Shown here in pieces: positions 1 through 8,992 of a stretch of 64,000 nt of DNA. Origin of the DNA: Chitinophaga terrae (ex Kim and Jung 2007) (GTDB lineage: Bacteria > Bacteroidota > Bacteroidia > Chitinophagales > Chitinophagaceae); contig NZ_FNRL01000010.1 of NCBI RefSeq assembly GCF_900107795.1, forward strand, positions 1 to 64,000, in the 5' to 3' direction. Position numbers and translations under genes: made by a program. The number at the start of each line of letters is the position of its first letter. The stretch's first letter is position 1. The notes below the pieces were generated by a model. That model worked only from the letters and a program-made list of their open reading frames with translations, was not told where the DNA came from and searched no databases.

Positions 1-3000
1 CCGCCTGCCTTCACCTGGACTCCGGCGGCTGATACCACCGTACAGTGTGATAAGGTGCCGGATGGATCAGTGGGAAGACCGGAAGCAACTGATAACTGTT
101 CTGCCGGTAAAGTGAAGATAGATTTCAAAGATGGGACACGCCAGAACGGAAGCTGTGTTAACAACTACTCTTTTGTAAGAACATGGACTGCTATCGACGA
201 ATGTGGCAACTCCATTCAATTCAAACAAACCATCCATGTTATTGATAACACACCGCCTGCCTTCACCTGGAAGCCTGTAGCGGATACCACTGTAGATTGT
301 GATAAAGTTGTACCGGCAGCCAACGCTATTAAGCCGATAGCTACCGACAACTGCTCTGCTCCAACAAATATCAAGGTTGTTCCGGTGGATGGGCCTAAAA
401 CTCCAGGTGCTTGTGCTAACTCCTACTCCTTTGTAAGAACCTGGAGAGCAACCGACGAATGTGGCAACTACGTTGAAACTACCCAGAAAATTAATGTGGT
501 AGATAGAACGAAGCCTACTTTCACCTGGAAACCTGCAGCTGATACTACCGTAGATTGTGATAAAGTAGTGCCGGCAGCTAATGCAATCAAGCCAACTGTA
601 ACTGATAATTGCTCTGCTCCGGCTGGTATCACTGTTGTACCTGTCGATGGACCTAAAACGCAAGGAAGTTGCGCCAACTCCTACTCTTTCGTAAGAACCT
701 GGAGAGCAACCGACGAATGCGGCAACTTCGCAGAAACCACTCAGAAAATCAACGTTGTAGACAGAACTGCCCCGGTATTTACTTTGAAACCAGCGGCCGA
801 TACAACAGTAGATTGCGATAAGGTGCCTGCACCAGCCGATGTGAAATACGTGGTGAACGACAACTGTACACCTGCCGCTGATATTAAAGTGGTATATAGC
901 GAAACACCGAAGATCCCATCAGGAACCTGTGATGCCAGCTATACCTTCACGCGTACATGGTTAGCAATGGATGCTTGCGGCAACAAAACATCTATCACTC
1001 AAAACGTAACAGTAATAGACAGGTCTGCACCGGTATTCACCTGGAAACCGGCAGCAGATACTACGGTAGAATGTGATAAAGTGCCTGCACAGGCAGATGT
1101 GAAATATGCGGTAAGCGACAACTGTACGCCTACCGATAAGATCAAAGTGGTAATTAAAGACGGCTCGAAAACACCGACACCGGGTTGTGCAAACGCTTAT
1201 ACTTTCACCCGTACCTGGACCGCTACAGACGAATGCGGCAACAGCGCCAGCACCAGCCAGAATGTGACAGTGATCGACAGAACCGCTCCGGTATTCACTG
1301 TAAAACCAGCAGCTGATACAACTGTAGATTGCGACAAGGTGCCTGCGCCGGCCGACGTGAAATACGCAGTAACTGATAACTGTACTCCAACTGCAAACAT
1401 CAAAGTGGTGTACACTGAGACCGCCAAAGTGCCAACTCCTGGCTGTGTTAACGGGTATACCTTCACCCGCAAATGGGTTGCATCAGATGGTTGCGGCAAC
1501 AGCTCATTCATCGAACAGAAAGTAACCGTAGTAGATAGAACCGCTCCGGTATTCACCTGGAAACCAGCGGCTGACACAACGGTAGAATGTAATACTGTTC
1601 CGAAACCTGCAGATGTGAAATACGCCGTGACCGATAACTGTACGCCGGTTGGAAATATCCAGGTGAAGATCACCGACAGCCAGTCGGTTCCGACACCAGG
1701 CTGCGCAAACAGCTATACCTTCACCAGGACCTGGACAGCCACAGATGCCTGCGGCAATTCCAGTCAAACCAGCCAGACAGTTCACGTTGTAGACAGAACT
1801 GCACCGGTATTTACTGTTAAACCAGCAGCCGATACCACTGTAGATTGCGACAATGTTCCTGAGCCGGCTGACCTGAAATATGTAGTGACAGACAATTGTA
1901 CGCCTTCCGACAAGATCAGGGTAACGTATAGCGAATCCGCTAAAACGCCAACTGCCGGCTGTGCCAATGCTTATACTTTTGTGAGAACATGGGTAGCTGA
2001 AGATGGATGCGGCAATGCGGCAACTATTAAACAGAATGTGACAGTAGTAGACAGGAAAGCGCCGGTATTCACCTGGAAACCACAGGCCGATACAACGGTA
2101 GATTGCGACAAGGTGCCTGCGCCTGGCGACATTAAGTATACGGTAACTGATAACTGTACGCCTTCTGACAAGATCAAGGTAACCTACAGCGAAACAGCTA
2201 AAGTACCTACTGCCGGTTGTGCCAACGCCTATACCTTTACCAGGATATGGGTTGCGGAAGATGGTTGTGGCAACAGCGCTACCATGAAGCAAAATGTAAC
2301 AGTAGTAGACAGGACCGCTCCTGTATTCACCCTCAAACCGGCTGCAGATACAACCGTGGATTGTGATAAAGTGCCTGCACCGGCCGATGTGAAATACACG
2401 GTAACAGACAACTGTACTCCTGCCGGTAACATAAAAGTGACCTACAGCGAGTCGCCTAAAGTACCTGCTGCCGGTTGTGCCAACGCCTATACTTTCGTAA
2501 GAACTTGGGTGGCAACCGATGGATGCGGCAACAGTACTACTATCAAACAAAATGTGAACGTGGTAGACAGAACCGCTCCGGTGTTCACACTGACTCCGGC
2601 TGCCGATACAACTGTAGATTGCGATAAAGTACCAGCACCGGCAGATGTGAAATACATAGTGACTGATAACTGTACGCCAGCGGGCAACATTAAAGTGACC
2701 TACAGCGAATCCGCGAAGGTATTCTCTCCGGACTGTGCGAATGCCTATACTTTCGTAAGAACATGGGTAGCAACTGACGGATGCGGCAACAGCACCACTA
2801 TCAAACAAAATGTAAACGTGGTAGACAGAACTGCACCGGTATTTACCCTCAAACCAGCTGCTGACACCACTGTGGATTGTGATAAAGTACCAAAACCATC
2901 AGACCTGCAATACAAGGTTACTGACAATTGTACGCCGTCCGGCAACATCAAGGTTACGTACAGCGAATCGCCTAAAGTACCTTCAGCGGGTTGCGACAAT

Positions 3001-4866
3001 GCCTACACCTTTGTAAGAACCTGGATAGCCACAGATGGTTGCGGCAACAGCGCTACCATTACCCAAAATGTAACAGTAATTGACAGAACCGCTCCGGTGT
3101 TCACCTGGAAGCCGGCTGCCGATACCACTGTAGACTGTGATAATGTTCCAGCGAAAGATGATATTCATTACACGGTGACAGACAACTGTACGCCAACCAC
3201 CAGCATCAAAGTTGATTACAGCGAATCAGCCAAAGTGCCAACTCCGGGATGTGCTAACGCCTATACTTTCACCAGAACATGGACAGCATACGACGGATGC
3301 GGCAACAGCACTGTGATCAAACAAAATGTAACCGTGATCGACAGGAAAGCGCCGGTATTCACCTGGAAACCAGCTGCCGATACGACCGTGGATTGCGATA
3401 AGGTGCCGCAGAAAGAGGATATCTCTTACTCAGTTACAGACAACTGCACTCCGACTCCTGACATTAAAGTGGATTACAGCGAGTCAGCCAAAGTACCGGC
3501 TCCGGGTTGTGCAAACGCCTATACATTCACCCGTACCTGGATCGCTTACGACGGATGCGGCAACTCTGCTACCATGACCCAAAAAGTGACGGTAGTAGAC
3601 AGAACAGCGCCTGTATTCACGCTGAAACCAGCAGCCGATACTACAGTGGATTGTAATAAAGTGCCTGCTCCTGCCGATGTGAAGTACACAGTTACTGACA
3701 ACTGTACGCCTGCCGACCAGATCAAGGTTACCTACAGCGAATCGCTGAAAGTGCCAACAGCAGGTTGTGTGAACGGCTACACCTTCACCAGGACCTGGGT
3801 AGCTTCAGACGGTTGCGGTAACTCAACCACCATCAAACAGCATGTAACGGTAGTAGACAGAACAGCGCCTGAATTTACCGTGAAACCAGCCGCTGACACC
3901 ACCGTAGATTGCGACAAAGTAGCGGGACTTGACAAGGCGCCAATTGCCGCAATTGATAATTGCTCTCCGGCTGCCAACGTGAAGATCACCTTCAAGGATA
4001 GTCCGAAGACCCTCACCCCTGGATGTCCGAACGCCTATACGTTTACCAGGACATGGTATGCGGTAGATGATTGTAACAATGAGGCCACTTTCCTGCAGCA
4101 TGTAACAGTTCAGGATACAACTAAACCTGTATTCAGCATGCCTGCACCGAAAGATACCGTTGTGGATTGCGACAAGGTTCCAGCATGGCCAGTCATCACC
4201 GCAACCGATAACTGTACAGTGAATGTTGACGTGATCACCAGCAGCCAGACAATCAAACTTTCCGGCAGCTGTGCAGGCAACTACCAGGAGATCCGCACCT
4301 GGAAAGTAACAGATGGTTGTGGCAACACCTCCACCATGAAGCAGGTAATAACTGTCCAGGATACCACCAGACCAGTGTTCACCATACCGCCGCCTGCTGA
4401 TACTACCGTAAGCTGCGATAATATCCCGGCCCCTGCTACCAACGTACAGGTAACGGATAACTGCAGCAGCATTGGCAATGGCCTGACGGTAACCCGCCGG
4501 ATCACTACGGAAGCAATTCCTGGAGCCTGCGCAAGCAACTACCGCATCATCCGTACCTGGACCGCGAAAGATGCCTGTGGAAACACTAGCAGCATTACCC
4601 AGGTTGTAACCGTTAAGGACACTACCCGCCCGGTTATAACCACCGCTCCTGACGATGTGGTGATCTACTGCCAGGATAAGGTTCCCGCTCCGCCGGTTCT
4701 GTCAGCAACCGACAACTGTGATCCTTCATTCCCTAAACGTGCTATCTATACTGAAGATCCGTACGTAGCGGATATCTGTAACGGATATACGATCATAAGG
4801 AGATGGAATATTACAGATGCCTGCGGCAACAAAGCTGATGAAGTGATCCAACGCGTGATCGTTAAA
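1..4866 (+). repeat. Tandem ~258-bp coding repeats (about 19 units)
   Basis: The unit is about 86 codons long and starts near positions 1, 253, 511, 769 and so on. Units 4 to 15 are most alike; units 1-3 and 16-19 have diverged, and 17-19 differ in length. Many units differ mainly at silent or conservative sites, which points to growth by unequal recombination followed by drift. Such an array is prone to copy-number change and to assembly collapse. It is not a CRISPR array, because the reading frame runs through it unbroken. Confidence 0.9.
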
Positions 4867-6468
4867 CCTTGCGACAAACCTAAACTGGAAGCTACGCTGC
4901 CATCCAACTGTTCAGACAATGGCAGGATAGCGCTCCGCAAGGTTGGCGACGTTTACCTGCCTACCTTCACCCTGGTGGCTGTAACGCCAGCCAACGTGGT
5001 AACAGGTTTACCGATCACTCAAAGCAACAATGTGTTCAACCTGAATGGCGCAACTTCTGCTTCGTTCATCATCACCGACAGCAGAACAGGTTGTTCTTCA
5101 GATACCGTGACCTACGCCTTGTCTTATATCCAGAAACCGGTTGTGAACCTGGGTAACGATACCACCATCTGCGGCGGTAACAGCCTGGTGCTCGATGCCG
5201 GAGCGGCCAACTTCGCTTACAGCATTAAATGGTCGACCGGTGAAACAACCCAGCGTATCAAGATCGATAAGGCTGGTACTTACTGGGTGAATGTAAGCAA
5301 TGGTCAATGTGCGACAACCGATACCATCCATGTAGGCCTGATCCCGACTCCGCTGGTTGATATACCTGATACCACCATCTGCCGCGGTCAAACCGTTAAA
5401 CTGGATGCGTATGTGAACGGCGCTTCCTACCTGTGGAGCACTGGTTCTACCAATTCCTCCATCCTGGTAGGCACACAGGAAGAGTTCTGGGTAAAAGTGA
5501 TGAAAGCCGGATGTATCACAATCGATACCGTGAAAGTGAGTGTAAATCCGCCACCGGATATTAGCCTGAGCCGCGATACTGCTATCTGTCCTGACCAGTC
5601 TATTATGCTGACAGTTAATTCGAACGGCGGACGTATCCAATGGCAGACAGGCGAAAGCAGCAATTCAATTATCGTAAATAAACCAGGAAACTACTGGGTT
5701 GCGGTAAGCAGGGATAATTGCGTGGTGAGAGATACCGTTAACGTTCGTATGAAACCTACCCTGGCATTAGACCTGGGACCTGACAGGAATATCTGTCCTG
5801 GTGGCAGCGTAACAATAGACGCCACCAACCCGGATGCAGTTTCTTACCTATGGAGCGATGGCGATACTAACCCGGTAAAAACCATCAGCAAGCCAGGTAA
5901 ATACAAACTGGCGGTTATGGACAGGTATTGTCAACGCGTGTTCATAGACAGTGTGAATGTAAACATCACCGGCTTACCGAAGATCAACCTGGGACGCGAC
6001 ACTACCCTCTGTAAAGGAGAAACGCTTCTCCTCCGCGCAGAAGGCGGCGGAATCACAGGTGTACGTTGGGATAACGGTTCTACCTCCCCAACCCTGCCTG
6101 TAACCAATGGCGGTACATACACCGTGACCGTGTTCAATGATTGCGGTACCGCTACGGATAACATCACAGTTGATTTCGTTCAGTGCGAACCTAAACCGGT
6201 AGTGCCAAATGCCTTCTCTCCGAATGGCGACGGACGTAACGATGTGTTCAGACCAGTTGTAAGAGGCCAGATGTTCGACTACGAACTGCGGATCTTCAAC
6301 CGCTGGGGCGAGCTGATCTTCATGACCTCCGATAACCATAAAGGATGGGATGGTACATACAAAGGAGTACCTGTAGATGTTGGAACCTATGTTTGGTGGC
6401 TGACTTACAAGAAAGTACCAGGCGGCGCTTCCAATGTCCTGAAAGGCGAAGTAACCGTGATCAGATAA
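1..6468 (+). CDS. Giant repeat adhesin with T9SS type B C-terminal domain (5' partial)
   Basis: The frame is open to base 1, so the true start lies upstream; the GTG at 55 falls in mid-repeat and is not a start. The visible part has about 2155 residues. First come 19 HYR/Ig-like units of about 86 residues, most with four Cys (in VDC, DNC, a GC, and DGCGN), which suggests two disulfides per unit. Then follow about five shorter Ig-like units with the phrases DTTIC and G-x-YWV, and finally a gliding-motility-associated C-terminal domain (PNAFSPNGDGRNDVF ... FNRWGELIF ... GTYVWWLTYK). That ending is the type B sorting signal of the type IX secretion system, so the protein should be exported and kept at the surface or released. 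A role in adhesion or gliding is inferred from architecture. A strong terminator follows. Confidence 0.9.
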   Translation, partial: PPAFTWTPAADTTVQCDKVPDGSVGRPEATDNCSAGKVKIDFKDGTRQNGSCVNNYSFVRTWTAIDECGNSIQFKQTIHVIDNTPPAFTWKPVADTTVDCDKVVPAANAIKPIATDNCSAPTNIKVVPVDGPKTPGACANSYSFVRTWRATDECGNYVETTQKINVVDRTKPTFTWKPAADTTVDCDKVVPAANAIKPTVTDNCSAPAGITVVPVDGPKTQGSCANSYSFVRTWRATDECGNFAETTQKINVVDRTAPVFTLKPAADTTVDCDKVPAPADVKYVVNDNCTPAADIKVVYSETPKIPSGTCDASYTFTRTWLAMDACGNKTSITQNVTVIDRSAPVFTWKPAADTTVECDKVPAQADVKYAVSDNCTPTDKIKVVIKDGSKTPTPGCANAYTFTRTWTATDECGNSASTSQNVTVIDRTAPVFTVKPAADTTVDCDKVPAPADVKYAVTDNCTPTANIKVVYTETAKVPTPGCVNGYTFTRKWVASDGCGNSSFIEQKVTVVDRTAPVFTWKPAADTTVECNTVPKPADVKYAVTDNCTPVGNIQVKITDSQSVPTPGCANSYTFTRTWTATDACGNSSQTSQTVHVVDRTAPVFTVKPAADTTVDCDNVPEPADLKYVVTDNCTPSDKIRVTYSESAKTPTAGCANAYTFVRTWVAEDGCGNAATIKQNVTVVDRKAPVFTWKPQADTTVDCDKVPAPGDIKYTVTDNCTPSDKIKVTYSETAKVPTAGCANAYTFTRIWVAEDGCGNSATMKQNVTVVDRTAPVFTLKPAADTTVDCDKVPAPADVKYTVTDNCTPAGNIKVTYSESPKVPAAGCANAYTFVRTWVATDGCGNSTTIKQNVNVVDRTAPVFTLTPAADTTVDCDKVPAPADVKYIVTDNCTPAGNIKVTYSESAKVFSPDCANAYTFVRTWVATDGCGNSTTIKQNVNVVDRTAPVFTLKPAADTTVDCDKVPKPSDLQYKVTDNCTPSGNIKVTYSESPKVPSAGCDNAYTFVRTWIATDGCGNSATITQNVTVIDRTAPVFTWKPAADTTVDCDNVPAKDDIHYTVTDNCTPTTSIKVDYSESAKVPTPGCANAYTFTRTWTAYDGCGNSTVIKQNVTVIDRKAPVFTWKPAADTTVDCDKVPQKEDISYSVTDNCTPTPDIKVDYSESAKVPAPGCANAYTFTRTWIAYDGCGNSATMTQKVTVVDRTAPVFTLKPAADTTVDCNKVPAPADVKYTVTDNCTPADQIKVTYSESLKVPTAGCVNGYTFTRTWVASDGCGNSTTIKQHVTVVDRTAPEFTVKPAADTTVDCDKVAGLDKAPIAAIDNCSPAANVKITFKDSPKTLTPGCPNAYTFTRTWYAVDDCNNEATFLQHVTVQDTTKPVFSMPAPKDTVVDCDKVPAWPVITATDNCTVNVDVITSSQTIKLSGSCAGNYQEIRTWKVTDGCGNTSTMKQVITVQDTTRPVFTIPPPADTTVSCDNIPAPATNVQVTDNCSSIGNGLTVTRRITTEAIPGACASNYRIIRTWTAKDACGNTSSITQVVTVKDTTRPVITTAPDDVVIYCQDKVPAPPVLSATDNCDPSFPKRAIYTEDPYVADICNGYTIIRRWNITDACGNKADEVIQRVIVKPCDKPKLEATLPSNCSDNGRIALRKVGDVYLPTFTLVAVTPANVVTGLPITQSNNVFNLNGATSASFIITDSRTGCSSDTVTYALSYIQKPVVNLGNDTTICGGNSLVLDAGAANFAYSIKWSTGETTQRIKIDKAGTYWVNVSNGQCATTDTIHVGLIPTPLVDIPDTTICRGQTVKLDAYVNGASYLWSTGSTNSSILVGTQEEFWVKVMKAGCITIDTVKVSVNPPPDISLSRDTAICPDQSIMLTVNSNGGRIQWQTGESSNSIIVNKPGNYWVAVSRDNCVVRDTVNVRMKPTLALDLGPDRNICPGGSVTIDATNPDAVSYLWSDGDTNPVKTISKPGKYKLAVMDRYCQRVFIDSVNVNITGLPKINLGRDTTLCKGETLLLRAEGGGITGVRWDNGSTSPTLPVTNGGTYTVTVFNDCGTATDNITVDFVQCEPKPVVPNAFSPNGDGRNDVFRPVVRGQMFDYELRIFNRWGELIFMTSDNHKGWDGTYKGVPVDVGTYVWWLTYKKVPGGASNVLKGEVTVIR

Positions 6469-6492
6469 GTTCATAAGTAAGCAAACAGATAA

Positions 6493-6530
6493 GAAAGGGT
6501 CTCCGCAGGTGTGGAGACCCTTTCCTTTTA
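6493..6530 (+). terminator. Rho-independent terminator of the adhesin gene
   Basis: A perfect 12-bp stem (GAAAGGGTCTCC at 6493-6504 with GGAGACCCTTTC at 6513-6524) has an 8-nt loop and is followed by a T-rich tract. It lies 24 bases after the adhesin stop codon. Confidence 0.85.
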
Positions 6531-6610
6531 TTAACTTTTCTATGATCCCGTTTGTTCTGAAGTCAGTCTACAACAGATTTGTTATCTTAGTACCTGCTCA
6601 ATTTTTTGCT

Positions 6611-6901
6611 ATGAAAGTATATGAAACTGTAACAGACGCGATCAATGATCTCCGTAAACGGGGGTATACCTCTGACTTTAACCTGCTGTTCGATAGTATC
6701 CAGTCAAAGACCAGCAGCAAGGTACACCCGGAAGATTTTGAAATAAAGGAGACCTATCGCTTCGAAGGTGCAACAGACCCGGGAGATGAAGCCGTAGTTT
6801 ATGGAATTGAGACAAAGAACGGCGAAAAAGGGGTGTTGATGTATGGCTATGGAGTTTATTCTGAAGATATGTCCGAAGATCTTATCCGGAAACTGAAGTA
6901 A
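6611..6901 (+). CDS. Small conserved acidic protein, function unknown
   Basis: 96 residues, starting MKVYETVTDAINDLRKRGY. The open frame extends upstream to 6509, but that stretch overlaps the preceding terminator and is not protein-like, so the ATG at 6611 is chosen. There is no signal peptide or membrane segment, so it is probably cytoplasmic. Short proteins of this kind (a start like TVTEAL-DL-KRGY, then an acidic body and GYGVYS near the end) are common in Bacteroidota and, as I recall, are often labelled phosphoribosylpyrophosphate synthetase. It has none of the PRPP-synthetase motifs and is far too short, so I do not adopt that name. It stands alone, followed by a two-way terminator. 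Confidence 0.8.
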   Translation: MKVYETVTDAINDLRKRGYTSDFNLLFDSIQSKTSSKVHPEDFEIKETYRFEGATDPGDEAVVYGIETKNGEKGVLMYGYGVYSEDMSEDLIRKLK

Positions 6902-6905
6902 TTGG

Positions 6906-6945
6906 AAAGGCTGTCTCTGCGCGTGTACAGACAGCCTTTTGTTAT
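6906..6945. terminator. Two-way terminator between convergent genes
   Basis: An 11-bp perfect stem (AAAGGCTGTCT at 6906-6916 with AGACAGCCTTT at 6929-6939) has a T-run on the plus side and A-residues on the other side, so it can stop transcription from both directions. The stem sequence recurs in other terminators of this window. Confidence 0.85.
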
Positions 6946-8120
6946 TTGACCTTTTGCAGCAAATCATCTACCTGCGCTGGTGTAAATGCCTCAATGACCT
7001 TCAACAATTCCGGCAGGAAATCGGCAAATGTCCGGTATTTCTTCCTGTTGGATTCATAAACCTTTATCTTCTCTTCCAACGCAGGAATAAAAATGAACTT
7101 ACAGGTCTTGATATGCAAATCCCTTAACCATCTCGCCTGTACGGTATCATGCATCTGCTCCGCAATCCTGATCTCCCCCAGCCTTACCAGGTGTTCCGTT
7201 ATACAAACAAACCAACTATAAATATCCTGGGCTTCCATCACTTTTCTTAAAGAATCAGTGAAGAGGTAGCTATACCGGTTGATCTCTGCTGTTTTGGGAA
7301 CTGTATGCGGATTCACAAACGAGTGCCCAAACTCATGCACCGTTAACATCCGGGTATGCCCGGGATTGTCGAAACCAAAATGATTGTAATCCCTTAACGA
7401 TGCCCTGGGAGGCAACATGTTTATAGTACTCATGATCATGAAAGGCAAATTGCCTTCCGATGTCCTTACTACAGGGCCTATCCCCCGGAAATCCCCTTCT
7501 ACTGGCGCAATAGGCATAGTAGGGTTCACCAGCGCCGTGAAAACATTCGCCTTTTCTCCATAAAACTTTTCCATATGCCGGTCAATGGCCGGCGGAATAT
7601 CTTTCTTCACTTCTTTCACTGCTCCCTCGTAAAAAAACTGGTTAGCTCTTAAAAAACTATCTACAGCGGCATTTACATAAAACGCCCGCAACTCCCCGAT
7701 AAGCGATTTAACCAGCGGTAAGGCGGCTTTCTTCTGGTCGTAATCTACCATCTGTTCAAGGGGGTAACGATAACCGGTATCGGGAAATTGCCGGGCATAT
7801 AGCAAAACCTCCACGATCAGGTCATTGAAGTAATGTTGCCGACGCAGTGCGTCCAGCGTTTCGGCGGTTTTAATACCAATGGTTGAATCTTTATAAGACC
7901 CAAACTGTTTAAATGCCGCGCTTACCATTGGCTGGTGTGCATTGCTGGTTTCCCGGGTAATATACCCGTACCTTCCCAGTCTTTCCACTGCCAGTCTTTC
8001 GGCTATAAAGTAGGTTTCGATATTGGGATGCCAGGCGACATTCAATTTTGTGGTCTGTTGCTGCCCTGCCACGCTTGCCGAAAACAATAAACAGCAGGCC
8101 AATAATCTTCCTGAAGTCAT
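6942..8120 (-). CDS. DUF4932-like secreted protein with HExxH zincin motif
   Basis: 392 residues from the ATG at 8120. An upstream in-frame ATG at 8159 would put 13 residues before what is otherwise a good signal peptide (MTSGRLLACCLLFSASVAG), so the inner start is preferred. The mature protein should be periplasmic or secreted. The motif HEFGHSFVNP at residues 262-271 is a zincin-type HExxH signature, and the overall pattern fits the DUF4932 family as I know it. Peptidase activity is likely but not shown, and the substrate is unknown. The AraC-type regulator gene lies 57 bp upstream on the same strand and may be co-transcribed with it or control it. Confidence 0.8.
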   Translation of the reverse strand: MTSGRLLACCLLFSASVAGQQQTTKLNVAWHPNIETYFIAERLAVERLGRYGYITRETSNAHQPMVSAAFKQFGSYKDSTIGIKTAETLDALRRQHYFNDLIVEVLLYARQFPDTGYRYPLEQMVDYDQKKAALPLVKSLIGELRAFYVNAAVDSFLRANQFFYEGAVKEVKKDIPPAIDRHMEKFYGEKANVFTALVNPTMPIAPVEGDFRGIGPVVRTSEGNLPFMIMSTINMLPPRASLRDYNHFGFDNPGHTRMLTVHEFGHSFVNPHTVPKTAEINRYSYLFTDSLRKVMEAQDIYSWFVCITEHLVRLGEIRIAEQMHDTVQARWLRDLHIKTCKFIFIPALEEKIKVYESNRKKYRTFADFLPELLKVIEAFTPAQVDDLLQKVK

Positions 8121-8128
8121 TTCGTTCT

Positions 8129-8174
8129 TTTTATACAAACATATCTTAAACCAGCTCAAAACGAATGTATAAAA
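8129..8174. repeat. Short inverted repeat upstream of the DUF4932 gene
   Basis: TTTTATACA at 8129-8137 and TGTATAAAA at 8166-8174 are perfect 9-bp arms 28 nt apart, placed between the AraC gene stop and the start of the next gene. It could be an operator or a weak hairpin; chance cannot be excluded in AT-rich DNA. Confidence 0.3.
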
Positions 8175-8177
8175 TTG

Positions 8178-8930
8178 CTATTTCCTGTATTGATGAGGAG
8201 TTACGCCATAGTAGCGCCTGAAAGCCGTAGCAAAATGACTGGCGTCATAGAACCCATGGTTAAACGCCACCTCTTTCATTGTTCCGCCCTGCAGCAGAGC
8301 TTTCCTGGCCAGTTCCAACCGTTTGATCATAATGTAGGTCTGGGGAGTGATACCCCTCGCCTTCCTGAACTCATGGATAAAATGAAATTTACTCATAAAA
8401 CATTGGCGGGCCAGCCAACCGGTTTCAATTTTTGCAGATGGTTCTTCTGCCAGCAACTCATCTGCCAGTGTAAAATTGCGCAACTTCGAGAGAGATGGGG
8501 TAACAGCATACCTGACCAACTGCCGGAAGGCCTGCTCCCAGAGGGTTATCGGACTACCGGGGTGAGAAATGAGGCTGTTCAGCAATTGAAAAAGAGAAGG
8601 ATTGAATATGGCCCGTTCCAGCTCATAGACAGGTTGCCCGTTATTGAAATATGTTAACAGCGAAGGATGTACGTAAATAGTTTTATAAGAATATCCTTCT
8701 TCCGACCAGGAAGTATTCCTATGTACTTCGTTATATTGAGTGATACCAATATAGCCGGCAGGGATAAAATAGGATTGCTCTGTACCAAAAAGTTGTTCCG
8801 TTCCTTTGGTGATCACTGATATGCAGAAATATTCATGAAAGTGAAACGGGAAGTACGCAACTTCATCTTCTGAGGCAAAGAGTTCGAGGTTATCGAATAC
8901 CTGGAGCCTGCTGTATTTAAATGCACTCAT
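8178..8930 (-). CDS. AraC family transcriptional regulator
   Basis: 250 residues. The N-terminal half (about 10-110) is a cupin-like ligand-sensing domain of the AraC_binding type, with FHFHEYFCISVITKG as the typical His-containing strand. The C-terminal part (about 155-250) has two helix-turn-helix units, with phrases FMSKFHFIHEFRKARGITP and VAFNHGFYDASHFATAFRRY, the latter matching the conserved second helix pair of AraC proteins. It is a cytoplasmic DNA-binding activator or repressor; the inducer is unknown. It precedes the DUF4932 gene on the same strand and follows the S41-protease unit, from which a terminator separates it. Confidence 0.93.
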   Translation of the reverse strand: MSAFKYSRLQVFDNLELFASEDEVAYFPFHFHEYFCISVITKGTEQLFGTEQSYFIPAGYIGITQYNEVHRNTSWSEEGYSYKTIYVHPSLLTYFNNGQPVYELERAIFNPSLFQLLNSLISHPGSPITLWEQAFRQLVRYAVTPSLSKLRNFTLADELLAEEPSAKIETGWLARQCFMSKFHFIHEFRKARGITPQTYIMIKRLELARKALLQGGTMKEVAFNHGFYDASHFATAFRRYYGVTPHQYRK

Positions 8931-8943
8931 AATTCCGTTTAAT

Positions 8944-8971
8944 TAAAAGGGCCGGCTATTAAGCCAGCCCT
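8944..8971 (-). terminator. Terminator of the S41 protease unit
   Basis: A 10-bp stem (8948-8957 with 8962-8971, one G-U pair when read on the minus strand), a 4-nt loop and TTTTAATT on the minus-strand exit side. It lies between the S41 gene stop at 8993 and the AraC gene start at 8930. Confidence 0.75.
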
Positions 8972-8992
8972 GTAAAAATATGATGTGTTGAA

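Noticed and set aside
1-4866. CRISPR-like regular repeats
   Set aside because: Units are 258 bp, fully coding, with no short repeat-spacer structure.
67-6474. Many long minus-strand and other-frame ORFs across the repeat adhesin
   Set aside because: They recur with the 258-bp period and have compositions that mirror the real frame; they are shadows of a repetitive gene.
6509-6610. Longer N-terminus for the small acidic protein
   Set aside because: This stretch overlaps the adhesin terminator and does not look like protein.
6611-6901. Name phosphoribosylpyrophosphate synthetase
   Set aside because: The protein is under 100 residues and lacks the PRPP-binding and catalytic motifs of that enzyme.
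8175-8657. Plus-strand ORF antisense to the AraC gene
   Set aside because: The minus-strand frame is a full AraC regulator; this one has no recognisable features.
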